From positions 174,111 through 238,110 of the forward strand of contig NZ_SNZC01000001.1 in assembly GCF_004363695.1 (NCBI RefSeq): a DNA stretch of 64,000 bases, in the 5' to 3' direction. The translations under genes and the position numbers were made by a program. Positions 24,176-34,242 of this stretch are shown one piece after another. Each line of letters starts with the position of its first letter. Position 1 is the first letter of the stretch. The stretch is from Flavobacterium cheniae. Lineage in GTDB: Bacteria > Bacteroidota > Bacteroidia > Flavobacteriales > Flavobacteriaceae. Below the pieces are notes generated by a model. That model searched no databases. It had not been told where the DNA came from and saw only the letters and a program-made list of their open reading frames with translations.

Positions 24176-24484
24176 TTAAATTACTTCAGCAACTAATTCG
24201 GCTAATACTTCAGCTTTATTAGTTTGTGTTTGATTAACTAATACACCATTTTTGAAAGTAGCAAACGTAGGTAAATTATCCACTTTTGCTAATTTTCTAG
24301 ATTCTGGAAATTTTTCTGCATCAACCATTAAGAAAGGAATTGATTCGTTTTGCGAAGCCATCATTTTGAATTTTGGTTTCATAATACGACAATTTCCACA
24401 CCATGATGCTGAGTATTGAACCACAACTGTTTCGTTGTTTGCAATTACTTCCGCTAAATTATCTTGTTCTATTTCTGTAAACAT
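24176..24484 (-). CDS. thioredoxin-family protein
   Basis: 102 residues with active site WCGNC (residues 28-32) and cis-proline loop LPTFATFKNG. No signal peptide, so cytosolic. It lies between peroxiredoxin (upstream) and the DUF6952-like gene, which makes it a likely reductant for the peroxiredoxin. The second active-site position GN differs from the usual GP of TrxA, which may change the redox potential. Confidence 0.9.
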   Translation of the reverse strand: MFTEIEQDNLAEVIANNETVVVQYSASWCGNCRIMKPKFKMMASQNESIPFLMVDAEKFPESRKLAKVDNLPTFATFKNGVLVNQTQTNKAEVLAELVAEVI

Positions 24485-24545
24485 AGTTTATAAATTTCAA
24501 TTACAAGGGCAAGAACAAGTTCAAAATTAATACTTGTGAAAATTT

Positions 24546-24569
24546 GAACTTGAACTTGAACTTGAATTT
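24546..24569. repeat. 6-bp tandem repeat downstream of peroxiredoxin gene
   Basis: Unit GAACTT repeated three times then GAATTT, in the gap between the thioredoxin and peroxiredoxin genes. The tract with AAATTTGAACTT at one side and AAGTTCAAAATT about 15 nt away can form a hairpin on either strand, perhaps a weak terminator. Confidence 0.5.
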
Positions 24570-24578
24570 GTTATTGAA

Positions 24579-25214
24579 TTAGTGAGAAGCTAAATAAGCA
24601 GCAGTACTGTTTCTATCAGCACTCATTGCTTCTTTTCCTTCTTCCCAGTTAGCTGGACAAACTTCACCTTTAGTTTGAACGTGAGTGTAAGCATCAATTA
24701 ATCTTAAATACTCGTTTACGTTTCTTCCTAATGGCATATCGTTTACACTTTCGTGGAAAATTTTTCCCTCTTCGTCAATTAAATAAGTTGCTCTGAAAGT
24801 TACGTTTGAACCTTCTAAAATTTCATCATTTACTTCTTCATTGTAAACCCATTCTGCATCTAAAATATCTAAAGCTGCAGCTAAGTTTCTAGTTGTATCT
24901 GCTAAAAGTGGGTAAGTTACACCTTCGATTCCACCGTTGTCTTTTGCTGTGTTTAACCAAGCAAAGTGCACTTCGTTAGTATCACAAGAAGCACCAATTA
25001 CTGTAGTGTTTCTTTTTTCAAATTCTTGTAATGCTGCTTGAAAAGCATGTAATTCTGTTGGGCATACGAAAGTGAAATCTTTTGGATACCAAAACAAGAT
25101 TACTTTTTTCTTGTTGTTAACCGCTTCTTCTAAAATGTTGATTCTTAAGTTGTCTCCCATAAAAGAAATTGCGTCAACTGTAATGTTTGGGAATTTTTTT
25201 CCTACTAATGCCAT
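24579..25214 (-). CDS. 2-Cys peroxiredoxin (AhpC/Prx type)
   Basis: 211 residues. The peroxidatic cysteine is C51 in FTFVCPTELHAF and the resolving cysteine lies in GEVCPANWEEGKEA near the C-terminus, so it is a typical 2-Cys enzyme that reduces H2O2 and organic peroxides. It is next to a thioredoxin gene and about 250 bp from katG, forming a peroxide-defence group. No OxyR-like gene is in the window. Confidence 0.93.
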   Translation of the reverse strand: MALVGKKFPNITVDAISFMGDNLRINILEEAVNNKKKVILFWYPKDFTFVCPTELHAFQAALQEFEKRNTTVIGASCDTNEVHFAWLNTAKDNGGIEGVTYPLLADTTRNLAAALDILDAEWVYNEEVNDEILEGSNVTFRATYLIDEEGKIFHESVNDMPLGRNVNEYLRLIDAYTHVQTKGEVCPANWEEGKEAMSADRNSTAAYLASH

Positions 25215-25410
25215 GATTTTTTATTTAAAAATTATTATTGTTTTTCTGAGTGCGAAATTACAAATACAATGGCTAATAAAACATGATATTTATTATATTT
25301 TCAAATATTATAATAGAAAAAATTTATGAGAAAAAGTCTTATAAAATTTCCTGATTTTGAATAATGATTTTAAAATTAAGTAAAGTGAAAATTTAGTGAT
25401 ATAAAAAAGT

Positions 25411-25436
25411 AATACCATCAAAAAAATGATGGTATT
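25411..25436 (-). terminator. terminator of katG
   Basis: Perfect stem AATACCATCA/TGATGGTATT with 6-nt loop; on the minus strand it is followed by ACTTTTTT. Confidence 0.85.
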
Positions 25437-25466
25437 ACTAGAAAAACAATAATAAATATGGAAATT

Positions 25467-27692
<2,226 letters not shown>

Positions 27693-27727
27693 CTAATTTT
27701 CTACACTTGCTAATTTACAAATAAAAA

Positions 27728-27754
27728 AACCATCACCTTGTTAAAGTAATGGTT
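27728..27754 (-). terminator. hairpin between nhaC and katG
   Basis: Imperfect stem with AACCAT/ATGGTT closing pairs and further pairs inside, placed between the nhaC start region side and katG promoter side. As both genes are on the minus strand and katG lies downstream of nhaC here, it may end nhaC transcripts only weakly. Low confidence. Confidence 0.3.
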
Positions 27755-27791
27755 AAATTTTATTTAAGTATAAATTAAAATTATAGTAAAT

Positions 27792-29249
27792 CTATTCTTT
27801 GATAGTATTAACTAATTGTTTAATTTTAATATTGAAAGCAGCAAAAATTAAAGTCATGAATGGACTGATAATATTAAAGAAAGCATATGGTAGATAATCA
27901 AGAGTTGAAACACCTAAAGTTCCTGCTTGATAAGCACCACAAGTATTCCAAGGTACTAAAACTGAAGTTACGGTTCCAGTGTCTTCTAACGTTCTACTTA
28001 AGTTCTCAGGAGCTAATCCTTTATCTCTATAGGATTTTGCAAACATTTTCCCAGGAACTACAATCGCTAAATATTGATCAGAAGCTGTTATGTTTAATGC
28101 TAAACAACTCCCAACAGTTGAAGCAAATAATCCAAAAGTTGTATGTGCTAGCTTTAATAAGGATTCACTAATTCTTGCTAAAGCACCAATTGCATCCATA
28201 ATTCCACCAAAAACCATTGCACAAAGAATTAACCAAATTGTAGGTAACATTTTAGCCATACCACCCGAAGTGAATAAATCTGCTAAGGTTTTGTTTTCTG
28301 TAGGAACAACCACTTTTGATGTAATTGCATCCATTACACCTTTATAAGCTGATTTAAAATCCATTGTTTCAACACCAGAAATTTGATTGATAATTTGAGG
28401 TTGAAAAATTATAGCAAAAATTCCGGCTAATAATGTTCCTACTAATAAAGCTACTAATGGTTCTGTCTTTTTTACAATTAATCCAATTACGATTACTGGA
28501 ACTAAAAATAACCAACCCGAAACATTAAATGAAGTGGTTATTGCTGTTAATAGTTCATTCGTATTAACATCGCCTTTTACTTCAATAGAAAGACCTAAAA
28601 TAATGAATAAAATTAGGGTTATAATGTATGTTGGAATAGTTGTTAATGTCATGTATTTGATGTGCGTAAACAAATCAGTTCCAGCCATAGCAGGAGCAAG
28701 GTTGGTTGTGTCTGACATTGGTGATAATTTATCTCCAAAATAGGCTCCCGAAATTACAGCTCCAGCAACCATTCCTAAATCAAATCCTAATGCTCCTCCA
28801 ATTCCAATTAATGCAATACCAACAGTTGCTGATGTTGTCCATGAGCTTCCAGTTGCAATTGAAATTACCGAACAAATAATTAATGTTGCTGGTAAAAAAA
28901 TGGCTGGGCTTAATATTTGTAATCCGTAATAAATCATTGAAGGGATAATACCACTTACCATCCAAGTTCCAGCAAGTGCACCAACCATTAGTAGAATTAA
29001 AATGGCTCCAGCGGTAGATTTAATGTTATTTGCTACTTCATCTATCATTTTATGAAAGGAAACTTTATTAAAATATCCCATAATTGCCGCTACAGCACCA
29101 CCTAAAAGTAAAACAAATTGATTACTTCCTCCTAAAGAAGCATCTCCATATATAAATACGTTAAATGCTAACATTCCAATTAATGCGACTACTGGAATTA
29201 ATGCTTCCCAAAGTTTTAATTCTTTATTCTTATTGATTTTTGTATCCAT
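27792..29249 (-). CDS. nhaC: NhaC-family Na+/H+ antiporter
   Basis: About 12 hydrophobic segments over 485 residues. Family parts are GSSWTTSATVGIALIGIG, FGDKLSPMSDTTNLAPAMAGTDLF, and the late VLVPWNTCGAYQAG. It exchanges Na+ (or in some relatives other cations or organic ions) for protons at the inner membrane. The start at 29249 (MDTKINKNKELKLWEAL) is preferred over 29270 because the hydrophilic start then leads into helix 1. Together with nhaD (51.4 kb) two antiporters occur in this window. Confidence 0.9.
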   Translation of the reverse strand: MDTKINKNKELKLWEALIPVVALIGMLAFNVFIYGDASLGGSNQFVLLLGGAVAAIMGYFNKVSFHKMIDEVANNIKSTAGAILILLMVGALAGTWMVSGIIPSMIYYGLQILSPAIFLPATLIICSVISIATGSSWTTSATVGIALIGIGGALGFDLGMVAGAVISGAYFGDKLSPMSDTTNLAPAMAGTDLFTHIKYMTLTTIPTYIITLILFIILGLSIEVKGDVNTNELLTAITTSFNVSGWLFLVPVIVIGLIVKKTEPLVALLVGTLLAGIFAIIFQPQIINQISGVETMDFKSAYKGVMDAITSKVVVPTENKTLADLFTSGGMAKMLPTIWLILCAMVFGGIMDAIGALARISESLLKLAHTTFGLFASTVGSCLALNITASDQYLAIVVPGKMFAKSYRDKGLAPENLSRTLEDTGTVTSVLVPWNTCGAYQAGTLGVSTLDYLPYAFFNIISPFMTLIFAAFNIKIKQLVNTIKE

Positions 29250-29310
29250 TAGTTTTATTTGAGCTTGCAATATAGAAAAATCATATTTTACAACAAAGTA
29301 TCGTTAAAAT

Positions 29311-29344
29311 AAAAAGTCCGATTCATTACTAAATCGGACTTTTT
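29311..29344 (-). terminator. terminator of the gamma-family PLP enzyme gene
   Basis: Perfect 13-bp stem (core AGTCCGATT/AATCGGACT) with 8-nt loop, 20 nt after the stop on the minus strand. Confidence 0.9.
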
Positions 29345-29364
29345 GAAAATTTATTTGGAAGAAA

Positions 29365-30567
29365 TTATAAAATACCTAATTCCATCATACATTGTTTCAT
29401 CATTTGATACGTTCTTTCAATATCGTTATCTAAACCAATTGAAAAACGAATTAAGCCATCAGTTAAGCCCATTTCTGCTTGTTCTTCTAAAGGAATTTCA
29501 GATGAAGTTGAAGTTCCAGGAGCACTGAATAATGTTTTGTAAAATCCTAAACTTACAGCTAAGTAACCTAAGTTTCTTTCTTGCATTAATTCCATTAAAG
29601 CGTTGGCTTTATCTAAACTTCCTACGTCGATTGTCATCATTCCTCCAAAACCATATTCTGGATTAATCATGCTTTTGTAAATTTCATGACTTGGATGACT
29701 TGCTAAACCTGGGTAAACCGTTTTAATTCCATCTGCTTCAAATTTGTTTGCCAAATACATTGCATTGTGGCTGTGTTGTTTCATTCTAATATGTAATGTT
29801 CTCATGTTTTTCATCACAGAAGCTGAACGTAAGCTATCCATTGTTGGACCTAAAAGCATACTAGCTCCGTCGTTTACATTTTTTAAACTGTTGATGAATT
29901 CCTGAGAAGCACACGTTACACCACCAACCGTATCACTACTTCCGTTGATGTATTTTGTTAACGAGTGAATCACGATATCAGCACCCAATTTTGCTGGAGC
30001 AACTGATAAAGGTGAAAACGTATTGTCAACTACTAATTTGATGTTGTGCTTTTTAGCAATTTTAGCCAATGAAGCAATATCAGCAACTTCCAATAAAGGA
30101 TTACTTACGGTTTCGCAGTATAAAACTTTTGTGTTTGGCGTAATAGCCGCTTCAACTACATCTAATTTAGTAATATCAACAAATGTTGTTTTGATGCCCA
30201 TTCTTGGAACAAAATTCTTTAAAAAGGCATAAGTTCCACCATAAATTGTGCGACTTGAAACGATATGATCGCCGTTTCCACATAATTGCAAAAGAGTAGG
30301 AGTAATAGCGCCCATTCCAGAAGCAGATACATTTGCTGATTCTGTTCCTTCCATAGCAGCCAAAGCTTTATCTAAGTATAAATTACTTGGAGATGAATGA
30401 CGTGAATATAAATAACAACCTTCTGCATTGCCTTCGAAAGTATCGAACATGGTTTTTGCGGAAAGAAAAGTGTAAGTTGAACTGTCTGAAATTGATGGAT
30501 TTACACCACCAAATTCACCAAAATATTGTAAATCTTGAATGCGGTCAGCTGGATTGAAATTTTCCAT
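29365..30567 (-). CDS. trans-sulfuration-type PLP enzyme (cystathionine gamma-synthase or methionine gamma-lyase family)
   Basis: 400 residues of the Cys/Met metabolism PLP fold. The PLP lysine is in VIHSLTKYINGSSDTVGG, and the phosphate-binding YSRHSSPSN segment near residue 54 is seen. The N-terminal IQDLQYFGEFGGVNPSISDSSTYTFLS and the long form suggest methionine gamma-lyase or a homologous lyase, but synthase activity cannot be excluded. A divergent Lrp-type regulator gene (181 bp away) probably controls it in response to an amino acid. Confidence 0.85.
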   Translation of the reverse strand: MENFNPADRIQDLQYFGEFGGVNPSISDSSTYTFLSAKTMFDTFEGNAEGCYLYSRHSSPSNLYLDKALAAMEGTESANVSASGMGAITPTLLQLCGNGDHIVSSRTIYGGTYAFLKNFVPRMGIKTTFVDITKLDVVEAAITPNTKVLYCETVSNPLLEVADIASLAKIAKKHNIKLVVDNTFSPLSVAPAKLGADIVIHSLTKYINGSSDTVGGVTCASQEFINSLKNVNDGASMLLGPTMDSLRSASVMKNMRTLHIRMKQHSHNAMYLANKFEADGIKTVYPGLASHPSHEIYKSMINPEYGFGGMMTIDVGSLDKANALMELMQERNLGYLAVSLGFYKTLFSAPGTSTSSEIPLEEQAEMGLTDGLIRFSIGLDNDIERTYQMMKQCMMELGIL

Positions 30568-30597
30568 ATTTTTAATGTTTAGTTGTTTATTTTAAAT

Positions 30598-30628
30598 CAA
30601 AAATAGAATTATGTAAATTATTATTCAA
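30598..30628 (-). promoter_or_regulatory. promoter of the PLP enzyme gene
   Basis: Minus strand TTG (30628-30626), 20 nt, TATTTTTG (30605-30598), about 30 nt before the ATG. It overlaps one of three ATTCTATTTTT sequences. Confidence 0.6.
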
Positions 30629-30695
30629 TAGTAATTGATTAAATTGGTTTTTTATTCTATTTTTGTTTTAATTTATAGTTTTTAATTCTATTTTT
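30599..30695. repeat. three ATTCTATTTTT boxes in the divergent control region
   Basis: ATTCTATTTTT occurs on the plus strand at 30654-30664 and 30685-30695 and on the minus strand at 30609-30599. Repeated AT-rich boxes between a divergent Lrp gene and its neighbour are good candidates for Lrp binding sites. Confidence 0.5.
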
Positions 30696-30708
30696 TATTC
30701 GATTTCAT

Positions 30709-30716
30709 TACATTTG
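30709..30716 (+). promoter_or_regulatory. -7 box TACATTTG of the Lrp gene
   Basis: TACATTTG fits TAnnTTTG 33 nt before the ATG; no clear -33 element is present. Confidence 0.5.
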
Positions 30717-30748
30717 CCGATAACAATAAACAACAACACAACTAATCA

Positions 30749-31201
30749 ATGGACGCAATCGACAAAAAACTTCTTGGATTACTTCAAGAAGACACAAAAA
30801 AAACTACAAAAGAACTTTCAATGGTTCTGAATCTTTCAGTAACCGCGGTTTATGAAAGAATTAAAAAACTAGAGCGTGAAGGCGTAATTAGCAAATATGT
30901 TGCTATTCTAGATCGAAATAAGGTAGAAAAAGCTTTCGTGGTATTTTGCCACATCAAATTAATCCAACATACTAAAGATTTTGTTACCACTTTTGAAAGT
31001 GAAGTAGTAAAATTAAATGAAGTATTAGAATGTTTTCACGTTAGTGGCGATTATGATTACATTTTAAAAGTACATGTTAAAGATATGGATGAGTTTCGTG
31101 AATTTATGGTTACTAAACTTACTGGATTAAAACATATTGGAAGTACGCATAGTTCATTCATGATTGGAGAAGTTAAAAATACGACTGCTTTTACTTTGTA
31201 A
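30749..31201 (+). CDS. Lrp/AsnC-family transcriptional regulator
   Basis: 150 residues: N-terminal helix-turn-helix (DAIDKKLLGLLQEDTKKTTKELSMVLNLSVTAVYERIKKLEREGVI), then the RAM ligand-binding domain (CFHVSGDYDYILKVHVKDMDEFREFM). Lrp-type proteins bind an amino acid and act as octamers or dimers. The gene is divergent from a sulfur amino acid PLP enzyme gene, which suggests methionine or a related amino acid as ligand (inference). Its own promoter region carries the boxes at 30654-30695. Confidence 0.93.
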   Translation: MDAIDKKLLGLLQEDTKKTTKELSMVLNLSVTAVYERIKKLEREGVISKYVAILDRNKVEKAFVVFCHIKLIQHTKDFVTTFESEVVKLNEVLECFHVSGDYDYILKVHVKDMDEFREFMVTKLTGLKHIGSTHSSFMIGEVKNTTAFTL

Positions 31202-31256
31202 GAAACACCTATAATAATTTACCAAAAAAGTAACAAAGAATTAATTCAAAAAGCGT

Positions 31257-31264
31257 TACTTTTG
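31257..31264 (+). promoter_or_regulatory. -7 box TACTTTTG of lpd
   Basis: TACTTTTG fits TAnnTTTG, 40 nt before the ATG; the -33 region has no clear TTG. Confidence 0.45.
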
Positions 31265-31304
31265 TATCCGAATTTAAGTCAAACAACAAACTTTATATAA
31301 AATC

Positions 31305-32708
31305 ATGAGTCAATTTGATGTAACCATTATAGGTTCTGGACCTGGAGGATATGTTTCAGCTATCCGTTGTGCCCAATTAGGTTTTAAAACTGCTATTATT
31401 GAAAAATATTCAACTCTTGGAGGAACTTGTTTAAACGTGGGATGTATTCCATCGAAAGCGTTATTAGCATCTTCTCATCATTACGAAGAGTTACAACACT
31501 TTGCTGACCACGGAATTGAAGTTTCTGGTGATGTAAAAGTGAATTTAGAAAAAATGATTGCTCGTAAACAAGCAGTTGTGGATCAAACTTCGGGTGGTGT
31601 AAAATTCTTAATGGATAAAAACAACATCACAGTTTTCAATGGAGTAGGTTCGTTTGAAAGCGCTACTTCTGTAAAAGTAACTAAAGAAGATGGTTCTTCG
31701 GAAATCATCGAATCAAAAAATATTATTATTGCTACAGGTTCTAAACCTTCAAGCTTACCATTTATCAAATTAGATAAAGATAGAATCATCACTTCAACTG
31801 AAGCGTTAAAACTGAAAGAAGTTCCAAAACATTTAGTAATTATTGGTGGTGGTGTTATCGGAATCGAATTAGGACAAGTATATTTACGTTTAGGAGCGCA
31901 AGTTTCTGTAGTAGAATTCATGGACAGAATTATTCCAGGAATGGACGCTGCTTTGTCAAAAGAATTGACTAAAGTGTTGAAAAAACAAGGAATGAAATTC
32001 TACACGTCTCACAAAGTGCAATCGGTAGAAAGAGCTGGAGATGTTGTAACGGTAAAAGCAGAAAATGCTAAAGGAGAAATCATCACATTAGAAGGTGATT
32101 ATTCATTAGTTTCTGTAGGTCGTCGTCCTTATACTGATGGATTAAATGCTGAAAAAGCAGGAGTAAAAGTTACGGATAGAGGTCAAATCGAAGTAAACGA
32201 TCATTTACAAACTTCGGCTTCAAATGTTTATGCAATTGGAGATGTAGTTCGTGGAGCAATGTTAGCACACAAAGCAGAAGAAGAAGGAGTAATGGTTGCC
32301 GAAATTTTAGCAGGTCAAAAACCACATATCGATTATAATTTAATTCCTGGTGTAGTGTACACTTGGCCAGAAGTTGCCGCTGTTGGTAAAACAGAAGAGC
32401 AATTAAAAGCAGATGGTGTAGCTTATAAAGCAGGAAGTTTCCCATTCAAAGCCTTAGGAAGAGCAAGAGCTGGTGGAGATACTGACGGATTTGTAAAAAT
32501 CTTAGCCGATGCCAAAACTGATGAAGTTTTAGGAGTTCATATGATTGGAGCAAGATGTGCTGATTTAATTGCAGAAGCAGTAACCGCTATGGAATTTAGA
32601 GCAAGTGCAGAAGATATTTCAAGAATGTCACACGCGCACCCAACATTTGCAGAAGCTATCAAAGAAGCAGCATTAGCAGCTACAGATAACAGAGCATTAC
32701 ACGTGTAA
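31305..32708 (+). CDS. lpd: dihydrolipoyl dehydrogenase (E3)
   Basis: 467 residues, the flavin disulfide reductase of 2-oxoacid dehydrogenase complexes and glycine cleavage. FAD-binding GSGPGGYVSA, redox-active disulfide GGTCLNVGCIPSK, second Rossmann motif GGGVIGIELG, and the C-terminal catalytic HAHPTFAEA are all visible. No E1 or E2 gene is near, as is common where E3 is shared between complexes. Single gene with a perfect terminator. Confidence 0.96.
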   Translation: MSQFDVTIIGSGPGGYVSAIRCAQLGFKTAIIEKYSTLGGTCLNVGCIPSKALLASSHHYEELQHFADHGIEVSGDVKVNLEKMIARKQAVVDQTSGGVKFLMDKNNITVFNGVGSFESATSVKVTKEDGSSEIIESKNIIIATGSKPSSLPFIKLDKDRIITSTEALKLKEVPKHLVIIGGGVIGIELGQVYLRLGAQVSVVEFMDRIIPGMDAALSKELTKVLKKQGMKFYTSHKVQSVERAGDVVTVKAENAKGEIITLEGDYSLVSVGRRPYTDGLNAEKAGVKVTDRGQIEVNDHLQTSASNVYAIGDVVRGAMLAHKAEEEGVMVAEILAGQKPHIDYNLIPGVVYTWPEVAAVGKTEEQLKADGVAYKAGSFPFKALGRARAGGDTDGFVKILADAKTDEVLGVHMIGARCADLIAEAVTAMEFRASAEDISRMSHAHPTFAEAIKEAALAATDNRALHV

Positions 32709-32728
32709 TTGATAATTCACAATAAATG

Positions 32729-32760
32729 AAAATCCCAAATTCAATTGAGTTTGGGATTTT
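32729..32760 (+). terminator. terminator of lpd
   Basis: Perfect 11-bp stem AAAATCCCAAA/TTTGGGATTTT with 10-nt loop and T-run. The second cassette locus begins a few bases after it. Confidence 0.9.
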
Positions 32761-32770
32761 TTTATGTTTT

Positions 32771-32798
32771 AAAAATGTAGAGTAGCCATAAAAAGCTT
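32771..32798. repeat. edge sequence shared with the array at 9131-9170
   Basis: AAAAATGTAGAGTAGCCATA and the following AAAAGCTTTT match the array edge at 9.13 kb, again between a terminator and a TTTTAAC core. See that entry. Confidence 0.6.
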
Positions 32799-32930
32799 TT
32801 TTAACGTAATGCGGCTTGCACTAGTGGCAACTTCTAGCACTGACCAAACAAATATAACTAAAATTTTATTACACCAGCGTACTTTCCTGACTTGCCCAAG
32901 CCTTGCCATTTGTGCAAACCGTTGTTAGCA
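32799..32930 (-). repeat. attC-like repeat G
   Basis: 132 bp from TTTTAACG to GTTAGCA. Arms ATGCGGCTTGCAC and GTGCAAACCGTTGTTAGC can pair. It shares CACTGACCAAACAAATATAA (32838-32857) with repeat A of the array. Confidence 0.65.
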
Positions 32931-32937
32931 ATAGTTT

Positions 32938-34047
32938 TTATTTTATATGTCTCTCCATCATTTTTATTGCAGCAGATTTTAGTACCTCGTAGTCAAAATT
33001 ATCATTGAAACCAAGACCAGAATTATAATGAGTGCCGTCTTTACTGGCACAAAGCATATATTTTGTTTTTTCTAATTCCATTGCGATAGGGGAGAACTCG
33101 GTTTGAACTCTAAATACAGTATTGCTTTTATCATCACGGACATAAAAAATATGTTTGTCATAAATGCTTTTTTTCTTTTCATCATCTTCATATCGTTCAA
33201 AAACTAGAACATTATAATTTTTCCATTTGAATTGGTCAAAGCAGAACATATCTTTTAAATCTCCAGTAAGTTCGCCCTTCTGGTATGCTTCGTATAGTTT
33301 ACTTCTGTAAGGTTTTGCTTTATCATAATTTTTTTGGCGATAGTAAGTTTGAATTACTTTCGCATATGCATGATAATCTTTAGGATTTAGTTCTATTATT
33401 TCGAGGAAAACAGGTTCAGCTTTTGCATAATTTTCTTTAAATGATTCCATTAAACCAATATTGAATAGTGCATTTATATATGAATCTGAATCTTTTGAAA
33501 CCTTTAATTTAACATTATAGTAAGCCTCTAACGCTTTGTCTTTATTATCCAAATCTGAATAGATTTGTGCTATCATTGAATACGGTCGTTCAGATGCGTT
33601 TTCTTGTTCAATTGCTTTTTTATATGAATCAAGGGCTAGTTCATTTTTTTTCAAATTGTAATAGGAATCTCCAAGTCCGGATAAAGATTGTGGATCATTT
33701 GGATTTATCTTGAGAGCATTTTCAAACGCTTTAACAGCATCTTCATATTTACCCATGTAATTTAATGTAGAACCTTTAATAAAATATGGCGCTATTTTTT
33801 TTGGATCTTTTTCTATCGATAAATCCATAAATTTTAAACTATTGTTATCATCTTCTTTCATGTAATATGCGAATCCAATTTGATAATATGAATCCGAAGA
33901 ATAATCTCCTGCTTTTGAACCGTATTGATCAATAATCTTGTCGTATTGTTTATTCTCGTAGAGAGATTTTATTTCATCTGCAGATTTATTTTGACCGAAA
34001 CTTAGTAAACTGTAAAATGTGAATAATAGAATTTGGATTTTATTCAT
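32938..34047 (-). CDS. exported tetratricopeptide-repeat protein (cassette gene)
   Basis: 369 residues from the ATG at 34047: signal peptide (NKIQILLFTFYSLLSFGQ), then about six TPR units (for example YFIKGSTLNYMGKYEDAVKAFENALKINPNDPQ) up to about residue 250, then an unrecognised C-terminal domain of about 110 residues. TPRs bind protein partners, here probably in the periplasm. An in-frame ATG at 34143 would put 32 polar residues before the signal peptide and run through the cassette end, so it is rejected. Confidence 0.82.
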   Translation of the reverse strand: MNKIQILLFTFYSLLSFGQNKSADEIKSLYENKQYDKIIDQYGSKAGDYSSDSYYQIGFAYYMKEDDNNSLKFMDLSIEKDPKKIAPYFIKGSTLNYMGKYEDAVKAFENALKINPNDPQSLSGLGDSYYNLKKNELALDSYKKAIEQENASERPYSMIAQIYSDLDNKDKALEAYYNVKLKVSKDSDSYINALFNIGLMESFKENYAKAEPVFLEIIELNPKDYHAYAKVIQTYYRQKNYDKAKPYRSKLYEAYQKGELTGDLKDMFCFDQFKWKNYNVLVFERYEDDEKKKSIYDKHIFYVRDDKSNTVFRVQTEFSPIAMELEKTKYMLCASKDGTHYNSGLGFNDNFDYEVLKSAAIKMMERHIK

Positions 34048-34076
34048 AAGATGATTTTTTAAAATTATTGCTAACT

Positions 34077-34137
34077 TGTATATATGTATGACAAAATCAG
34101 ACTTATCTACCCTATTTGAGTGTATATATATGACAAA
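34077..34137. repeat. two direct repeats just outside the TPR cassette
   Basis: TGTATATATGTATGACAAA (34077-34095) and TGTATATATATGACAAA (34121-34137) differ only by two inserted bases. They begin 2 nt beyond the cassette end, in the place where an attachment site or an outside promoter would be in an integron. Function unknown. Confidence 0.45.
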
Positions 34138-34212
34138 CGTCAATTTTATCTTTTTTTCAAAAATAATAAATAATCTAATACAATATTAGTCGCAATAAAA
34201 TCTTATAAACAA

Positions 34213-34237
34213 AAAACCACCAGTTTCCCGATGGTTT
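34213..34237 (-). terminator. hairpin after the DUF4349 gene
   Basis: AAACCA/TGGTTT stem with one extra imperfect pair and a T-rich 3' side on the minus strand; a modest terminator. Confidence 0.5.
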
Positions 34238-34242
34238 ATTTC

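Larger units (their letters stand above)
32799..34075 (-). mobile_element. single cassette-like unit with TPR gene
   Basis: One minus-strand gene followed by a 132-bp repeat (G) of the same family as in the array. Unit ends are GTTAGCAAT (32924-32932) and ATTGCTAAC (34067-34075), a perfect 9-nt match across the gene. The stop is 5 nt from the core and the preferred ATG 19 nt from the other. It supports the view that a unit consists of gene plus one repeat and can be placed at more than one site. Confidence 0.6.

Noticed and set aside
34048..34143. 32-residue N-terminal extension of the TPR protein
   Set aside because: It would lie across the cassette end and direct repeats and put a polar stretch before a clear signal peptide; the ATG at 34047 is used.
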